Counted from the first letter of the stretch, positions 1-10,926 are shown. The stretch: DNA of 64,000 nt from Zeus faber (GCA_960531495.1 OY482866.1:15992225-16056224), one strand, 5' to 3'. Program-made: numbers and translations. Notes: generated by a model not told the origin, from the letters alone.

Positions 1-190
1 TACACTATAGAACAGCGTGGTACACTATAGAACAGCGTGGAACACCGTAGAACAGCGTGGAACACTATAGAACAGCGTGGAACACTATAGAGCAGCGTGG
101 AACAGTGCACAACAGCAGACTAGAACAGTGCAGAACGACGTGGAATAGTGCTGAACAGCAGAACATTGTAGAGCAGCGGAACACTACACT
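1..190. repeat. Minisatellite, 20-bp unit
   Basis: Five head-to-tail copies of a 20-bp unit (consensus AACACTATAGAACAGCGTGG) fill about 1-100. Progressively degraded copies (AGAACAGTGCAGAAC and similar) run on to about 190. The array starts at the window edge, so its true length is unknown. Confidence 0.9.
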
Positions 191-894
191 GTACCGCACG
201 GCAGCCTAGTCTTCCCTGCCTCTGCGCCCGTTATGGTTTGGTCGTTACTCCCCCTCCAGCTCAAGAGTTCGGCCGCATTATTCTGTTGTGATCCCGACGG
301 GCGGGTAACGTGTTCACGTCTCTGTGTCTTTCACTCGGTCCGAAGCGACGGCCCCCCCCCCCCCCCCCCCCAAAATGTTAATAAATAAAAATAAAAATTG
401 AAGCTGAGTCTCATCATAGAGAGCCCGAGATGCTGCGTTGTGCTGACAATGGCTGATTAAACGGACTCTAGTGTCTGACCCCTGTCATGTGGATTTAACC
501 GGTCCCCCTCCCACCGCAGTCTCAGGTTAAGTGTGTAACCGGGCCATGGAACAGTGACTCCTTCAACTTTGTCCGCATCACACGATCGAGCCCCCCCAAA
601 AAACCCTCTTCCGGAACTCGCAAGCGCGGCCGCTCAAGGCGTTTTATTTTCTATTTGAATTTTTTATTGTTTGTTTCCCTCTTGGTTGGCGGCGAGACAA
701 AATGCAGCGCTGGCAGCTCGCAGCCGGTCTTGGGGAGAGGGAAGCGAGTAAACAAGCTAATCCAATCACAGGAAAAACTTAACAGACATGGCTCACGCAT
801 TCCTCACGCGGCCCCGGCGCTCCGCGAGGAGCGGCAGGAATAGCTCGACTAATTCGCCGGAATTAAAGAGCGGCTTTTTGATACGGCTTTCTTC

Positions 895-896
<2 letters not shown>
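191..896. other. Unique sequence, no gene recognised
   Basis: No coding homology was recognised. A homopolymer C run lies at 352-371, followed by an A/T-rich stretch. Two short overlapping open frames from 655 and 788 have no recognisable domain, and the second runs into the GA repeat. Confidence 0.5.

Positions 897-927
<31 letters not shown>
897..927. repeat. (AG)n microsatellite
   Basis: An uninterrupted AG dinucleotide run of about 31 bp. Confidence 0.95.
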
Positions 928-928
<1 letters not shown>

Positions 929-960
929 CCTCCAGTTCTCCCGTCCTTTTTCTTTTTCTC

Positions 961-1712
961 CTCTCGGTAAATATTATTGCGTATTCGTCGATGTGTCAGT
1001 CAGGAAGGAAACGATCATCACAAACTCCATTTTATTTTTGTTTTTTCTTTTGCTTTTGATGGTTGAAAATCGTTCGCTGCTCATGTCAGCCCTCAAGGCA
1101 CAGAGCGGCGTGCAAATTCATATTATATATATATTTATTTATTAAAGTTAATAGAATTAATCCTTTCAGAAGTTTCTTGACCGATATAAACGGACGCCGT
1201 CCTCAATAAACCCACACCGTTGTTTCTACAGTATTTCTATTTCAGCTTGAACTTTGGGTATTCGTGTTTTTGTTCCGGGGCGGTTGTATACCCTACGTCT
1301 ATGTTAGGGTCCGGCTTTCACGCCCTCCTTTTTTCGCCTCTCGGTAAATAGATTGCGTAGTCTTCGATGTGTCTCTCAGGAAGGAAACGATCATCACAAA
1401 CTCCGGCAACACGGTTGTTTTTTTATTTTTTGATCGTTGAAAATCGTTCGTTTCTCATGTCAGCCCTCAAGGCATAAACCGGAGTGCAAATTCATTATAT
1501 ACATATATATAAAAAAAAATATATATTTTTTTGTTAAATTAAGTAGAATTAATCCTTTCAGAGGTTTCTTGACCGATATTAACTGACGTCGTCCTCAATA
1601 AACCCACGCCATTGTTTATTCAGTATTTCTATTTCAACTTGAACTTTAGGTCTTCATGTTTTTGTTTTGGGCGCTTGTATACCCTAAGTCTTTGTTAGGG
1701 TCCAGTTTTCAC
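961..1712. repeat. Tandem duplication of a ~375-bp segment
   Basis: Sequence 961-1320 is repeated at 1338-1711. Shared landmarks in the same order are CTCTCGGTAAATA, GGAAGGAAACGATCATCACA, GTCAGCCCTCAAGGCA, an AT-rich spacer, TTAATCCTTTCAGA, TTTCTTGACCGATAT, CCTCAATAAACCCAC and GTTAGGGTCC. The copies differ by scattered substitutions and small indels, including a longer A/T run in copy 2. The offset grows from 377 to 391 bp. No open reading frame spans either copy, so this is an old segmental or transposon-derived duplication of unknown identity. Confidence 0.9.
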
Positions 1713-1974
1713 ATCAGGGGCCACGCAAAGTGACCTCTAAATGTACTCTATGACTTTCCTGTACATTTCTTTGAAGCATATTTCACATTTCTTCAGTAAA
1801 ATGAACGTTCGGGCAAGTAGAATGTTGCTTATGGCTCCCTGAATGAGAGAGTCAAATCCTGTCCCGGGAAAAACACCTTCAAGTAAAAATAGAGCCGTTG
1901 GTGTTGATCTCCTATGAATCACAGCGATGAAGTAACAACACTTTACAGCTCAGCCTCTCTATTGTGTAGACATA
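1713..1974. other. Unique sequence
   Basis: Nothing recognised. A short open frame on the minus strand (1737-1922) has no identifiable domain. Confidence 0.4.
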
Positions 1975-2030
1975 CTTCAGAATCAGAATCAGAATCAGAA
2001 ATACTTTATTAATCCCAGGGGGAAATTACT
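1975..2030 (-). mobile_element. LINE 3' tail fragment (minus strand)
   Basis: Read on the minus strand, the segment ends with a stretch like TTTCCCCCTGGGATTAATAA followed by AGTATT and four TCTGAT-type units. This layout (short conserved end, an AATAAAG-like motif, then TTCTGA repeats) is the familiar 3' tail of teleost non-LTR retrotransposons. Only the tail is present. A related tail ends the LINE at 10.5 kb. Confidence 0.75.
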
Positions 2031-2620
2031 AATACTAATAATAATACTTACCAAATTAATTGGCGAATGTAAAATGCACTGGTTAATTATCGCAAGTTAA
2101 TCTAAGAAATGTAATGACTTAATATGCAACATGGCCAGACGCACCGCGCAAAAATGCGTCCCCACCTAATGGCGTTTTTAAGCAGCTCATTAGTTACTAA
2201 TTGGCCAAAACTGCAAATACTATGACTGAAAACAAGTTGTTCTCGAATCTAGACTGACTTCAATGCTTTGGAGTTGACGGAGAGGTCCCCCTTTAAATGT
2301 CGGCGACGTAGCCACGCCATGAATTTCAAACCCAAGAAAATTGGACTATTTGTAGTTTTAGGCGATTTGTAATTAATGAGCTGCTTGAGTGTATAAACAA
2401 GCGTTTAGTTTGCCTTAATTACTTGTCTCCAATACTTACTTACGACTAAAACTTCTGGCGGCTGCATGGTCTTCCGTCCAGGTCAAATTTATTTGCATTG
2501 AGCACAAATCCCGAAGGCTTTCAATTCATTGAAGGAAATTAGCCAATCTAGATAAATATACATATCCATAACAATCTATTGGCTTGACATGCATTTTAAT
2601 TTAGATAAGCTCTTCAAAAG
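2031..2620. promoter_or_regulatory. Candidate regulatory block, AT-rich with homeodomain-like motifs
   Basis: Low-repeat, A/T-rich sequence with several TAAT/ATTA cores, including TTTGTAATTAATGAG and CATTAGTTACTAATTGG. An 18-bp element at 2180-2197 recurs inverted at 2369-2386 with one mismatch. There is no open reading frame of interest. The appearance resembles vertebrate conserved non-coding elements, but conservation cannot be tested here. Confidence 0.3.
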
Positions 2621-3226
2621 AGCTTAAGAGGAGATGGAGCTATAATGGTGATGGAGATAGGGCTATAATGGTGCAATAATGACGGTGTGTAAGAGAAAAT
2701 ATGGTTATTTATAAAGAAAAAACGGGGGAACGTTAATTAAGGTTGTTCATCCGAGTTATTAAAAAAAACCAAAACGAAACAGGAATATTTTCGGCATACG
2801 TGGCCCATTTGTCGCGCCGCAGAGAGCCGGTCATGTCCGTCGGCTGCTTTTCCATGAGGGCCCCATTCTGCCACCCCTGGAATCTGGAATCCGTATTGGA
2901 TGATTCAAGAGCGCCGGGGTGATTGTTTCTGCCGGCCGGCGGCAGACAGGGGGCGAAACGGCGGCATTCCAACCTCTATAAATGGGTAGTCATCTACTAA
3001 CAGCCCTCAGCCAGGGCCGTCTCCCGGCAGTCGCAGCTCCTGGGCGAGAGGTCCCGCCCCAGACCCACGAGGTGTCATGTTTGATGAGGTGCCGACCTGC
3101 GGAGGCACGTACCGCCGGGGGCCTTCATCGGGGTCCTCCGCGTGGGCTCCCGTTGGAGAGTCGTTGTTCATTTTCCCGGTTGTTGTGTTTACGTCGCGCA
3201 GGGGCGGAGGAGGATTTGAGGGATGG
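2621..3226. other. Unique sequence, no gene recognised
   Basis: A short degenerate duplication (GGAG/CTATAATGGTG) lies at 2631-2672. The 111-aa open frame starting at 2982 and its overlapping partner mostly translate the following GA repeat. No domain was recognised. Confidence 0.4.
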
Positions 3227-3303
3227 GGAGAGGGGGGGGGGAGAGAGAGAGAGAGAGAGGGAGAGGGAGAGAGAGAGAGAGGGAGAGGGAGAGAGAGAGA
3301 GCG
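3227..3303. repeat. (GA)n / (GGGAGA)n microsatellite
   Basis: A G run passes into GA dinucleotides interrupted by GGGAGAGG units. Open frames through it encode only Arg-Glu repeats. Confidence 0.95.
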
Positions 3304-4205
3304 CGCGATTCACCTGATTCCATCATCACCAATAGGAAAGCCATTGCCAAGTGTCGGTTTGTCGCGTCGGAGCGTGGAACTTTCGGAGTCGTTGACCCCT
3401 TTTTATATTTAGACGGAGAACGTAGCTACCTCGCGCGCCGCGTAATTAAGTGGCCTTTCCCTTTGTCGGATCGTATTTGGAATGAAAAGAGGCTTTTATG
3501 AGTGAAGGTGAGCAGATTGCGGATGGTTCTGGGTCTCTCTCTCTCTCTCTCTCTCGCTCTCTGATGTAAGGCCACGTGCTGTACTGTAACAGCCCGGCTT
3601 CTCTTTAAAGCGTTTCAATTACAACTGGGAAAATCGCCCTGTCACACCATTGATGGCGAGCGCCATCGTCATTCCAATGGGCTTGTTCGACGGCATAACG
3701 ATCACACACGCGAGTCCTTGTTTCTCCCTTCAAACCAGGGGCGGGGTGGTGTCGCCCAAATTCCATTGATAGTAGTGATATCATAAAAACAGTAGGAAAC
3801 ATGCTGCGGGGGCCTGATGTCCAAGTCGTTACTTTACAAAACCAAATGTTCATAGAGGGAAAGGAAATGTTCTCATGTCATTTTAATTTTTTGTTAAAAA
3901 TTGATTGAATTCTCACAGCCTCTCGTCTCGTCATATCTGCATATGAAAGCAGCGGATGGCATCAAACTGGAGACGAAAATTGGCGTCGGAAAAAAAGTTC
4001 TGTTCGTTGTATTTGATTTTGATTTTTGTCCCCCTCCATTATTGGACACCATTGAAGTTGTCTTTCCGAAAGTAGTACCAGAAATAAAATGCACCAAAAC
4101 TCCCCCGGCGAGGGAGCCCGGCTCCTTTTAAAACCCCAAACACAGGTCAGGGGGGTGGCAGAGAGTATTAATTAAACCGGACAAGCTTTAGCTCGTCTTT
4201 TATTG

Positions 4206-4206
<1 letters not shown>
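3304..4206. other. Unique sequence with short (CT)n
   Basis: A (TC)n run lies at 3534-3561. Otherwise there is mixed sequence with no recognised exon, RNA gene or transposon. Confidence 0.4.
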
Positions 4207-4248
<42 letters not shown>

Positions 4249-4278
4249 AAAACACATGCATTACGTGCAGCTACGGCC

Positions 4279-4336
<58 letters not shown>
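4207..4336. repeat. Two (CA)n microsatellites with a 32-bp spacer
   Basis: CA runs occupy 4207-4248 and 4280-4336. The unique spacer includes ATGCATTACGTGCAGC. Confidence 0.95.
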
Positions 4337-4338
<2 letters not shown>

Positions 4339-4422
4339 TGGAGGCCGTGAAATGTATTTTCTGCATTTTTCCCATCGAGGCTTGTCCTTCCTGTGGGGGG
4401 CGCGGCCAGGAGCGGTCACGCA

Positions 4423-4474
4423 ATGTTTTTAGTGCATGTTTTTAGTGCATGTTTTTAGTGCATGTTTTTAGTGC
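4423..4474. repeat. Perfect 4 x 13-bp tandem repeat
   Basis: The unit ATGTTTTTAGTGC occurs exactly four times with no mismatch (4423, 4436, 4449, 4462). Identity of all four copies suggests recent expansion. Confidence 0.95.
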
Positions 4475-4477
4475 GGG

Positions 4478-4640
4478 GTCTTGTTGTTACATGGCGGAAA
4501 CCCCATCTGAGCACGAGGAGAACATGCAAACTCCACACAGAAAGGCCCCTAATAGGGAGATAGCCCTCCGGAGCGCGGTGCCAACAGCGCCCTGGGCGGG
4601 AATAGAACCCGGGACCTCTTTGCTGTGAGGCAGCGTAGAT
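4478..4640 (-). mobile_element. tRNA-like SINE, minus strand
   Basis: On the minus strand the order is: GCCTCACAGCAAAGAGGTCC, a B-box-like GGTTCTATTCCCG, then GGCCTTTCTGTGTGGAG and TTTGCATGTTCTCC. These are hallmark blocks of a widespread fish short interspersed element. About 45 bp of extra sequence separates the tRNA-like head from the GGCCTTTCTG block. Short open frames across this segment are translations of the SINE, not genes. Confidence 0.8.
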
Positions 4641-5560
4641 ATGAGTATAGATGAACATGTACATTTCCATTGAACTTTCCAGCGGTTGGGTGAGTGGGCT
4701 TCAAAATGAAAGCCCACAAACATAATATACTTCCAAAATAATATGTCTGGCCGTGTCCGAACAAACTAAGTCATAATTTGCTCTTGATTTAAAAAAAAAA
4801 AATGTTATTTGCAAAATAATTTTAAATACAAACTTTCATTTTTGTTGCGGCTGAATCTATTCAATTAATCATATTCAATAAGCCTATAAGCTGTGGCAAC
4901 GGTACCATGGGATAGCTTTGTTTCATAATATCTCAAAATCTGGTCAAAGTTGATTGATTTGTTGGCTCATTATTTTGTGATTCACTTCCATAACAATTCC
5001 CCAGAATGCAGGAAGAGAAGTCTCTGACACTCCCCAGGGGGGAGGACGGACCCCAGGCAGCAGTATTGACCAATCACACGGGCGGTCGGAAATGCGGTGC
5101 TTGTCTATTCCGTCGACAAATCTCAGGTTGCATTTGCCGCTTGGGGAAAAAATATACTCTAACACAGAAACGATTATATTATAGGTATTATATGATTATC
5201 AAATGTAACATAATGTCACCCCCTGATAATGCAAACGCCGGCGCCGACACTAATGCAACTCAAGCTATTGGATATGAAATCTGCGGACTTCCTGAACCCT
5301 GTTGTCTTTCCATTTGCATTCATTGGTAGTGTTTTTAATCCTCTTAATTGAGAAAAAAAAAAAAAAAGAGACCGTTGGGCTAAGAGACCATTAGGTTACC
5401 ATATGAATTTTATCCCGCAGCGTCTATCTTTGTTTCTGGGTGGCAGGAATTTCTTTTTCTTCGGCTTTTGTGTGGGTCATATTTTATTTAATGTCAAAAA
5501 CACTATTCGGAGGGTTAATACGCAATACGCAATTCACATTTCCAAATGTAAAAATCCCCT
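4641..5560. other. Unique A/T-rich sequence
   Basis: Only poly-A runs (4791-4801 and 5350-5366) and mixed sequence are seen. The 107-aa open frame at 5006-5329 has no recognisable domain. Confidence 0.4.
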
Positions 5561-5569
5561 CCCTTGAAC

Positions 5570-5650
5570 GGTGAAGTTCAAGTTTATTTATACAGCACAT
5601 TACAAAGCGAAACCAGGTTTTTACCAAAGTGCTTTGCAACAATGGTGGAA
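5570..5650. mobile_element. Possible retroelement 3'-end fragment
   Basis: The arrangement TTCAAGTTTATTTATACAGC ... CCAAAGTGCTTTGCAAC resembles the TTTATTTATATAGC...AAAGTGCTTTAC ends of common fish interspersed repeats. It is short and diverged, so the family is uncertain. Confidence 0.4.
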
Positions 5651-7280
5651 CAGCCAGATTGCAAGGTCGAAAAAAAAAAATCATTAAGTGCAGACAAATG
5701 TGGCACTCGAGGCTTGAAAAGGGCTGCTGCAGCATCTCCACATGCAGTCACATGATCGCGTCCATAATCCGGTCTCGTTTCCATTAAGAAATAATTATTA
5801 TTATTTTATTTATTATTAAAAAATAATAATACAAATAAAATAATAATAGTTTTGACAAAATAACTATTTTTAGGAAAAGAGGGAGCGCAGCTTCTGACGT
5901 TGTGGTGCGTTCAAAAACCTCTGATTTTTGAGTAACTGAACTTTAACAAAAACACATGGTGGGTGGATTGTATTATTGTATTGGTATTAAACAGCATGTA
6001 AGTTGAGATTCGTGAAAACTTTATTTTTTTCGTGAAAACAGAAAGGGCGCGTTGATGTTTTTTTAGTTTTTTTTTTTACACACGGGCCATTCAAGATGAA
6101 AAACTACTGCACTTGTAGTGGTCAAACCTGGACTGGATTATAGTAAGAAGCCTAAAGAGCATTTCAAGCCCTATTTCAAATTTGTGAAACCTTTATTCTC
6201 TTTGTGAAAACAAGGAAAAGGTGGATTTCGCTGTGTTTATTTCCACAGTCTAGTAACGGAACTAAACGAATGGAAATAAATCAAAATCTAAAATAAAAAC
6301 ACACAGGAGAACCGTAGGCATCATAACCAAGTATATAAATGGGTTAATAAGGCATTATAACGATGTTGTTATAAGCCAGGCTGAAAAGGCGTCCCTGCTG
6401 TTTCTCTAGCCACCAAAGGGGGTCCTCGGGCTGAAAAAGGTGGAAGACCCCTCGGGTCGATTCGGGGTCAAATAATGACAATTATTGGGTTGTATTTTGT
6501 ATGTGGCAGTGATTCCCAGGGTTTTGCTCCCCGCGGTGCCCATGCCGTCGTGTCGCTTCCCAGCATGGGGCTGCTGACAAAATGACCATTTTAATACCTT
6601 CCGTTTGCTGTTGAAGGAGCTCTCGCAGTTGAGCTTCTTTAGTTTGTGTTTTCATAACAGTGGCAGCGCCGGGTGGATCTCTCCGTGCGGCGTACGCCTT
6701 TATTCGTTGACGCGTCAGTTGTTTTTTTTCGTTTTTTTTCTTTTTAATCTATTGAATAAAGCCTCCGAAGGTAAATGCCATCTTGGGAAAGTTGTATGAA
6801 ATATACCTCTCGCTCTTTCCCCCCTTCCCTTTCCTCTTTTCCTTGACTGTTCTCTCCTTGTGGCCGTACCAACCATTCTTCAAGGGATTTTGTTTTTTGC
6901 CTGCCTTGCTCCCTGGCGCCCCGCATTAATTGACTTTTTCGCTGCATTTGTTTTCATTTCATCATTTTATTCGCACGTAGTTGGACATTCACCGTGGTGA
7001 GCATGGTCTTTAAAAGAGAGCACAGTATTTATCTCAGCAAAATACGTACAGCGTATGCGTATATGTAAATAGGTGAACTTTTCGCACCCATCTGCCTTTT
7101 CAACAGTATGGATATACTATATAATCACAATCCCATGTATAGAGGATGCGAACTGAGGTTCCGCCGCATCAAACTCCCCATGATGCGTTTACCATATGAT
7201 GTCACATGATGACTTTCAAACAAAACTCCCTGTTCTGACCCGAGACGACAGAATTGTGTATCAGGGCATGAGTGACACGG
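5651..7280. other. Unique A/T-rich sequence with a weak local duplication
   Basis: The phrase GTGAAAACTTTATT...GTGAAAACA near 6007-6050 recurs in diverged form at 6184-6222. TAA/ATT-rich low complexity lies at 5785-5850. No gene was recognised. Confidence 0.4.
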
Positions 7281-7440
7281 TCCTAGTGCTAGAGGAAGTA
7301 TTCAGAGCTTATGAAACACCACATCTATATTTCTACCGAAGCAAAAGTATCTCCTCTTAGTATGTGCACATTTTTTTTTATTTGAGAGTAAAAGTACTCG
7401 TCATATCCAATGCGGCACCAAGTGCCTAATGTACCTTTCC
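7281..7440. mobile_element. Diverged non-autonomous hAT-type repeat fragment
   Basis: Blocks GAGGAAGTATTCAGAGC, CTACCGAAGCAAAAGTA, GAGTAAAAGTACTCGTCAT and CTTTCCTCTGCAGATG follow the order of a common teleost repeat rich in 'aagtaaaagtact' motifs. No terminal inverted repeats can be drawn with confidence. Confidence 0.4.
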
Positions 7441-7924
7441 TCTGCAGATGAGGGCTCATGCATATTTGACTTGAAATCTAAATCTAAATCCTGATTTATT
7501 AATTTTTTTTTTTATAATAATCATTTTATAATTGGATAATTATTATTTGCTACTACAACTACAGCTACTACTACTACTACTATTATTATTATTATTTTGA
7601 TGATATATATATTTTTATTTTTTTTAGTAATAGAAGACAATACAGTGGAGTAAAGTTGAAAAGTCACTACAGATACTGTACATAATGCACATAAGTACAG
7701 TCACAAAGAACTTTGTCACTCTCCACGACAGCAGGCCACACGCACGCACAAACTGTCCACACCTTCAGACGAAGCCGTGGTGCAGGTCCGCCAGGAACAC
7801 AGGAGCCCAGAGGGTCATTTATCAGGAAGATGGAGCGGGCGGCACATGTTGTTCCTCTTTCTTTCCTCTCCCCGCGACCCCCCTTTCATTCAGTTCCCTT
7901 GACCCTCCTCGCGTACTCCGCTCC

Positions 7925-7958
<34 letters not shown>

Positions 7959-9296
7959 AACCACTGGAGGAGTTGTTGGACATAGATCATGAAACTTTTT
8001 TTTTTTTTTTTCTTTTTTATACCATTTTTTTATTTTCTAACCTTTTTTTTTTATTTCTTATCTCACCCCCCTCCCGAGCGCCGGGTCACTTATGTATGAC
8101 TTATGATTCTTCCTCAGCCCCCCTGCCGCCACGTGATTTTTTTTTTTCGACGCCGCCTCAGAGGCCCTCGGGGCCTGCGGATGTAAAGAGAGCATATGTG
8201 GAGTGATAGGAGAGGGAAGAGATGGAGAAGCAAGTCAAAGCAAACGACGGAGATGAGGTCATGTCTGTGCCTGCGCGGTAGGAGCTCAGGGTTCCCCCCT
8301 CGACCGTGGCCACTGGCGGGGGCCGGCTCCTTGTCGACGGTGAGAAAGTGTGAAGTGAATATTAACGAAAAGGCACGAGGCAAAACATGCTTTCCCGCAG
8401 GATAGAGTTACCCCACCACGCACGGCCAGGGCGAGAATGGGTGGAGCTACGAACACGGAGCACGTACTACGCCATTTCGGAAATTCGGAAATTATTTTAA
8501 TTGACTTTAATTATTATTTTATAATAATACAAACATTTTTAAAAGAATATTTTTATTTGATTATTATCAACGACAATCGAACGGTTTGTCGAGCCAGGCC
8601 CGCGGAAAAAATCCACGTTGATTTAGTCCCGTTGACGTGTGTGTAATTTCCAGCACATTTTCACCGTTTTCTAATCCCAGGACGCAGTTAAGCTCCAAAC
8701 TGACGCGGACGGCAAATGGGTTTGGAAGTAAAAGAATTTGAGAATCACAGCGATGACTCCCAAAGGCTCGCTTCACATGGAGGGGGGCGGGAAAAGTAAC
8801 CGTTAAAGCACCAGCCGTATATAAATGGCTCGAAACAATGCACAACTAAGCGCATGAAAGCTACCGGACTTATCTGACCGTGCTCCTCTCTCATTTCTGC
8901 CTCGTTTCTTCTCGGGTCTCCGGTGGTTTTTTTTATTTATTTATTATTATTTTTTTTTAATCTTCGCAGAGAGATGCGAGCCATAAACCTCGCGGCAATT
9001 CCAAACCGCGAGCTAGCAATTAAACTGCGCGGGAGATGCTGCTGGGAGCCCCGATCCCTTTACGCAGCCTTCGAGGCTGCATTTTTACCCGTTTCACCGA
9101 AAACCCCGGGATCTGCTGTTAAAAGCTACGATGCCCTGTGACTCATTGAATTGTGAGTGAAGGGAAAGTCATGGCACCCAGGCGATGAATCACTGTAGCC
9201 GCTTGCATGGAGTTACCTATTGTTCACGAAGGCAATAGGGCATGGCACTCACCTTTTAGCACTGGAATAAATCCTCATTCAAACAGTGGGGAAGCT
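7441..9296. other. Unique sequence with a (CT)n tract
   Basis: A TC microsatellite lies at about 7928-7957, T runs at 7996-8012 and 8043-8052, and TTA/CTA low complexity at 7555-7600. Open frames of 173 and 90 aa cross the CT tract and have no domain. Confidence 0.4.
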
Positions 9297-9472
9297 AAAG
9301 GCTGGTCCATAGCTGTAGTGTTGTTTAGTGCGCGCGGCACAAATGACGTCGTCGCGGTGCTCGCGGAAGCACTGCGTGGCGCATGTGGGGCGAGGGGGGC
9401 GCGCCTCACTATTCTTGAGACTTTGTGCCGCCCGCTTCCGGGCCAACTCAAGATGGACGCGTTCGAGACGAG

Positions 9473-10584
9473 CGGCAGGTGCCACGGCGCCAGGTGGCAT
9501 GGCCTGCCTCACCGACAGACCGCAGTATGTGGGGCTTCATGGCGGTGTGTCTGACGTGGCGGTTTGCAGCGCGCTGGCCCCACGGGGTACGGCGCCGTTC
9601 ACCCTGTGCGCACCAGGCTTCAGACGCAGCACCTCCAGGAGTTATTTGATGATACATGCATCTTCGGATGGGTGTCAGAGGGGCACAAACAGGAATGCAG
9701 GGCGGCCAGGTCATCAAGGACTCTGTCAACTGGTGTGAGCTTGAGCCACCGTCACATGAGCGCCAGCAAGACAAAGAAGATGGTGATAGACTTCCCAGAA
9801 GACGCCCTAGACGACACCGGTGAACATCCAGGGATTGGGTGTGGAGATGGCGGGAGCGTACCAATACCTGGGTGTTCACCTCAAGAATAAACGCGACTGG
9901 TCGGACGAACAGGGATATCCCGTACAAAAAGGGCCAAAGTCGTCTTCGTTTGCTGAGGGGGCCGAGGTCATTTGGAGTGTGCGGTCATCGGTTTGGGAGG
10001 TGGAGGCACTGAAAGGCACGGAAACAGATTCAATATACCGGTCAGGAGGGATCGGCTCTGTGCCGGACTGCCCTCTAGATTCCATAGAGGAGGTGGGCGA
10101 GGGGAGGATCTTAGCCGAGCTGACGTCAATCGGGGCCTTAAGCAGCTCCTTCAGCAGCAGACTGCTGCTCCCACAGGACGCTGCCGCAGGCCCCTCGTTC
10201 CGACGGCGGTTTGACTTTTCAACTCTAGCGTAACATACTGTGCAACCATCCTGTGCAATTCCTCCTTGTATCCTCTGCAATCCAATCTCTGCGCAATTAT
10301 ACAATTTACAGTGCAATATATAATATTTTAGTGTAATCCTACACGCCATGTGTGTATTACAATCATGTGTGCAATTACCCTGTAAAATTATCCATCATGG
10401 CCATAACTATATAAGTGATATGTGTATATTGTGTATGTCGTTTATTATTATTTTCATTATGTATTTTTTTAACTTTTCAATCACTCAATCACTCTTTTTC
10501 TCTACTTGACTCTCGAGCTGCTGTGACAAGTAGTTGTTCCCGGTCTGGGATTAATAACGTTTTCATCGGATCTTATCTTGTCTG
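9473..10584 (+). mobile_element. 5'-truncated LINE (Rex1/L2-like), inserted in the Harbinger-like element
   Basis: The insert carries reverse-transcriptase remnants, then an A/T-rich 3' untranslated region. It ends with GGTCTGGGATTAATAACG and TCTTATCTTGTCT, the tail type of common fish LINEs. The left junction reads TCGAGACGAG (9463-9472) and the right junction TCGAGAGCGAG (10585-10595), which looks like a target-site duplication of about 10 bp with one indel. It is 5'-truncated, as usual for LINEs, and full of frameshifts. Confidence 0.85.
9509..10231 (+). pseudogene. LINE reverse-transcriptase pseudogene (C-terminal half)
   Basis: Conserved pieces appear in order but in different frames. 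A segment with TDRPQYVGLHGGVSDVAVCS is in frame 1 near 9509. The catalytic box region is in frame 3 at 9645-9656 and reads FDDT; the family FADDT has one more residue. This is followed by SASKTKKMVIDF. A frame-1 segment YLGVHLKNKRDW follows near 9866, and near the end come CPLDSIEEVGEGR and GALSSSFSSRL. These match the thumb and C-terminal part of fish Rex1/L2-like reverse transcriptases. At least two frame changes plus internal deletions (the region between YLGVHL and CPLDSIEE is shortened) make it non-functional. The recognition is from family motifs, not from a search. Confidence 0.85.
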
Positions 10585-10603
10585 TCGAGAGCGAGGTTGT
10601 GAG

Positions 10604-10780
10604 AAGAGGTCCGCAGCTACCATCTCTACCATCAAATCTATGCATGACCACGAAAATAACCAGACGGCGCTCAATTCATGGAAAGAGATAGCACTGTCTC
10701 TGTCCAAAGGTTTGGACTATTCCAGTACCTCAGGACTTCTTTGTCGTGTTTACGACAGCTCTCTCAATTTCCCGCGGTGG
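10604..10780 (+). pseudogene. MADF-domain remnant, copy 1 (second half)
   Basis: The frame reads EKRSAATISTIKSMHDHENN then QTALNSWKEIALSLSK. This is close to the MADF pattern (L-x-EEVR-x-Y...YdpsmRDhkdnqmAlnSWkeIa), a Myb/SANT-like DNA-binding domain found in host regulators and in the accessory protein of Harbinger transposons. The first residues lie before 9473, on the other side of the LINE. The rest of the frame to 10894 (YSSTSGLLCRVYDSS and onward) has a counterpart in copy 2, so this is an element-wide sequence and not a host exon. Confidence 0.6.
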
Positions 10781-10926
10781 TTTGTTCACAGCGCCCCCCT
10801 GTCGTTTAGAAGGACGGAAGGATCGCCACAGCATCCACACGTTAACGCGTCCGCTATAAATGTTTCCCGCTCTCCGGTGGTGTGCGCGCCATGAGCGGCA
10901 CCTATCACCTAGGCGACTATAAATCT

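Larger units (their letters stand above)
9298..10926 (+). mobile_element. PIF/Harbinger-like element (MADF type), copy 1, interrupted by a LINE
   Basis: The left end (AAGGCTGGTCCATAG) and the right end, read inverted (AGATTTATAGTCGCC), match the ends of a second copy at 15.97-16.47 kb. After the left end comes a G/C-rich leader, then AAGATGGACGCGTTCGAGAC, the start of a small coding region. The rest of that region (GAGAAGAGGTCCGCAGCTAC onward) resumes only at about 10.60 kb, because a LINE sits between the two halves. Naming the superfamily rests on the MADF-type protein remnant and the terminal repeats. No DDE transposase is present, so this copy is non-autonomous. Confidence 0.6.

Noticed and set aside
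4580-4625. tRNA gene suggested by the B-box-like sequence on the minus strand
   Set aside because: No cloverleaf can be formed and the flanks match a SINE, so it is a tRNA-derived SINE head.
7685-8206. 173-aa open frame on the plus strand
   Set aside because: It is dominated by Ser-Leu and Phe runs from CT and T tracts.
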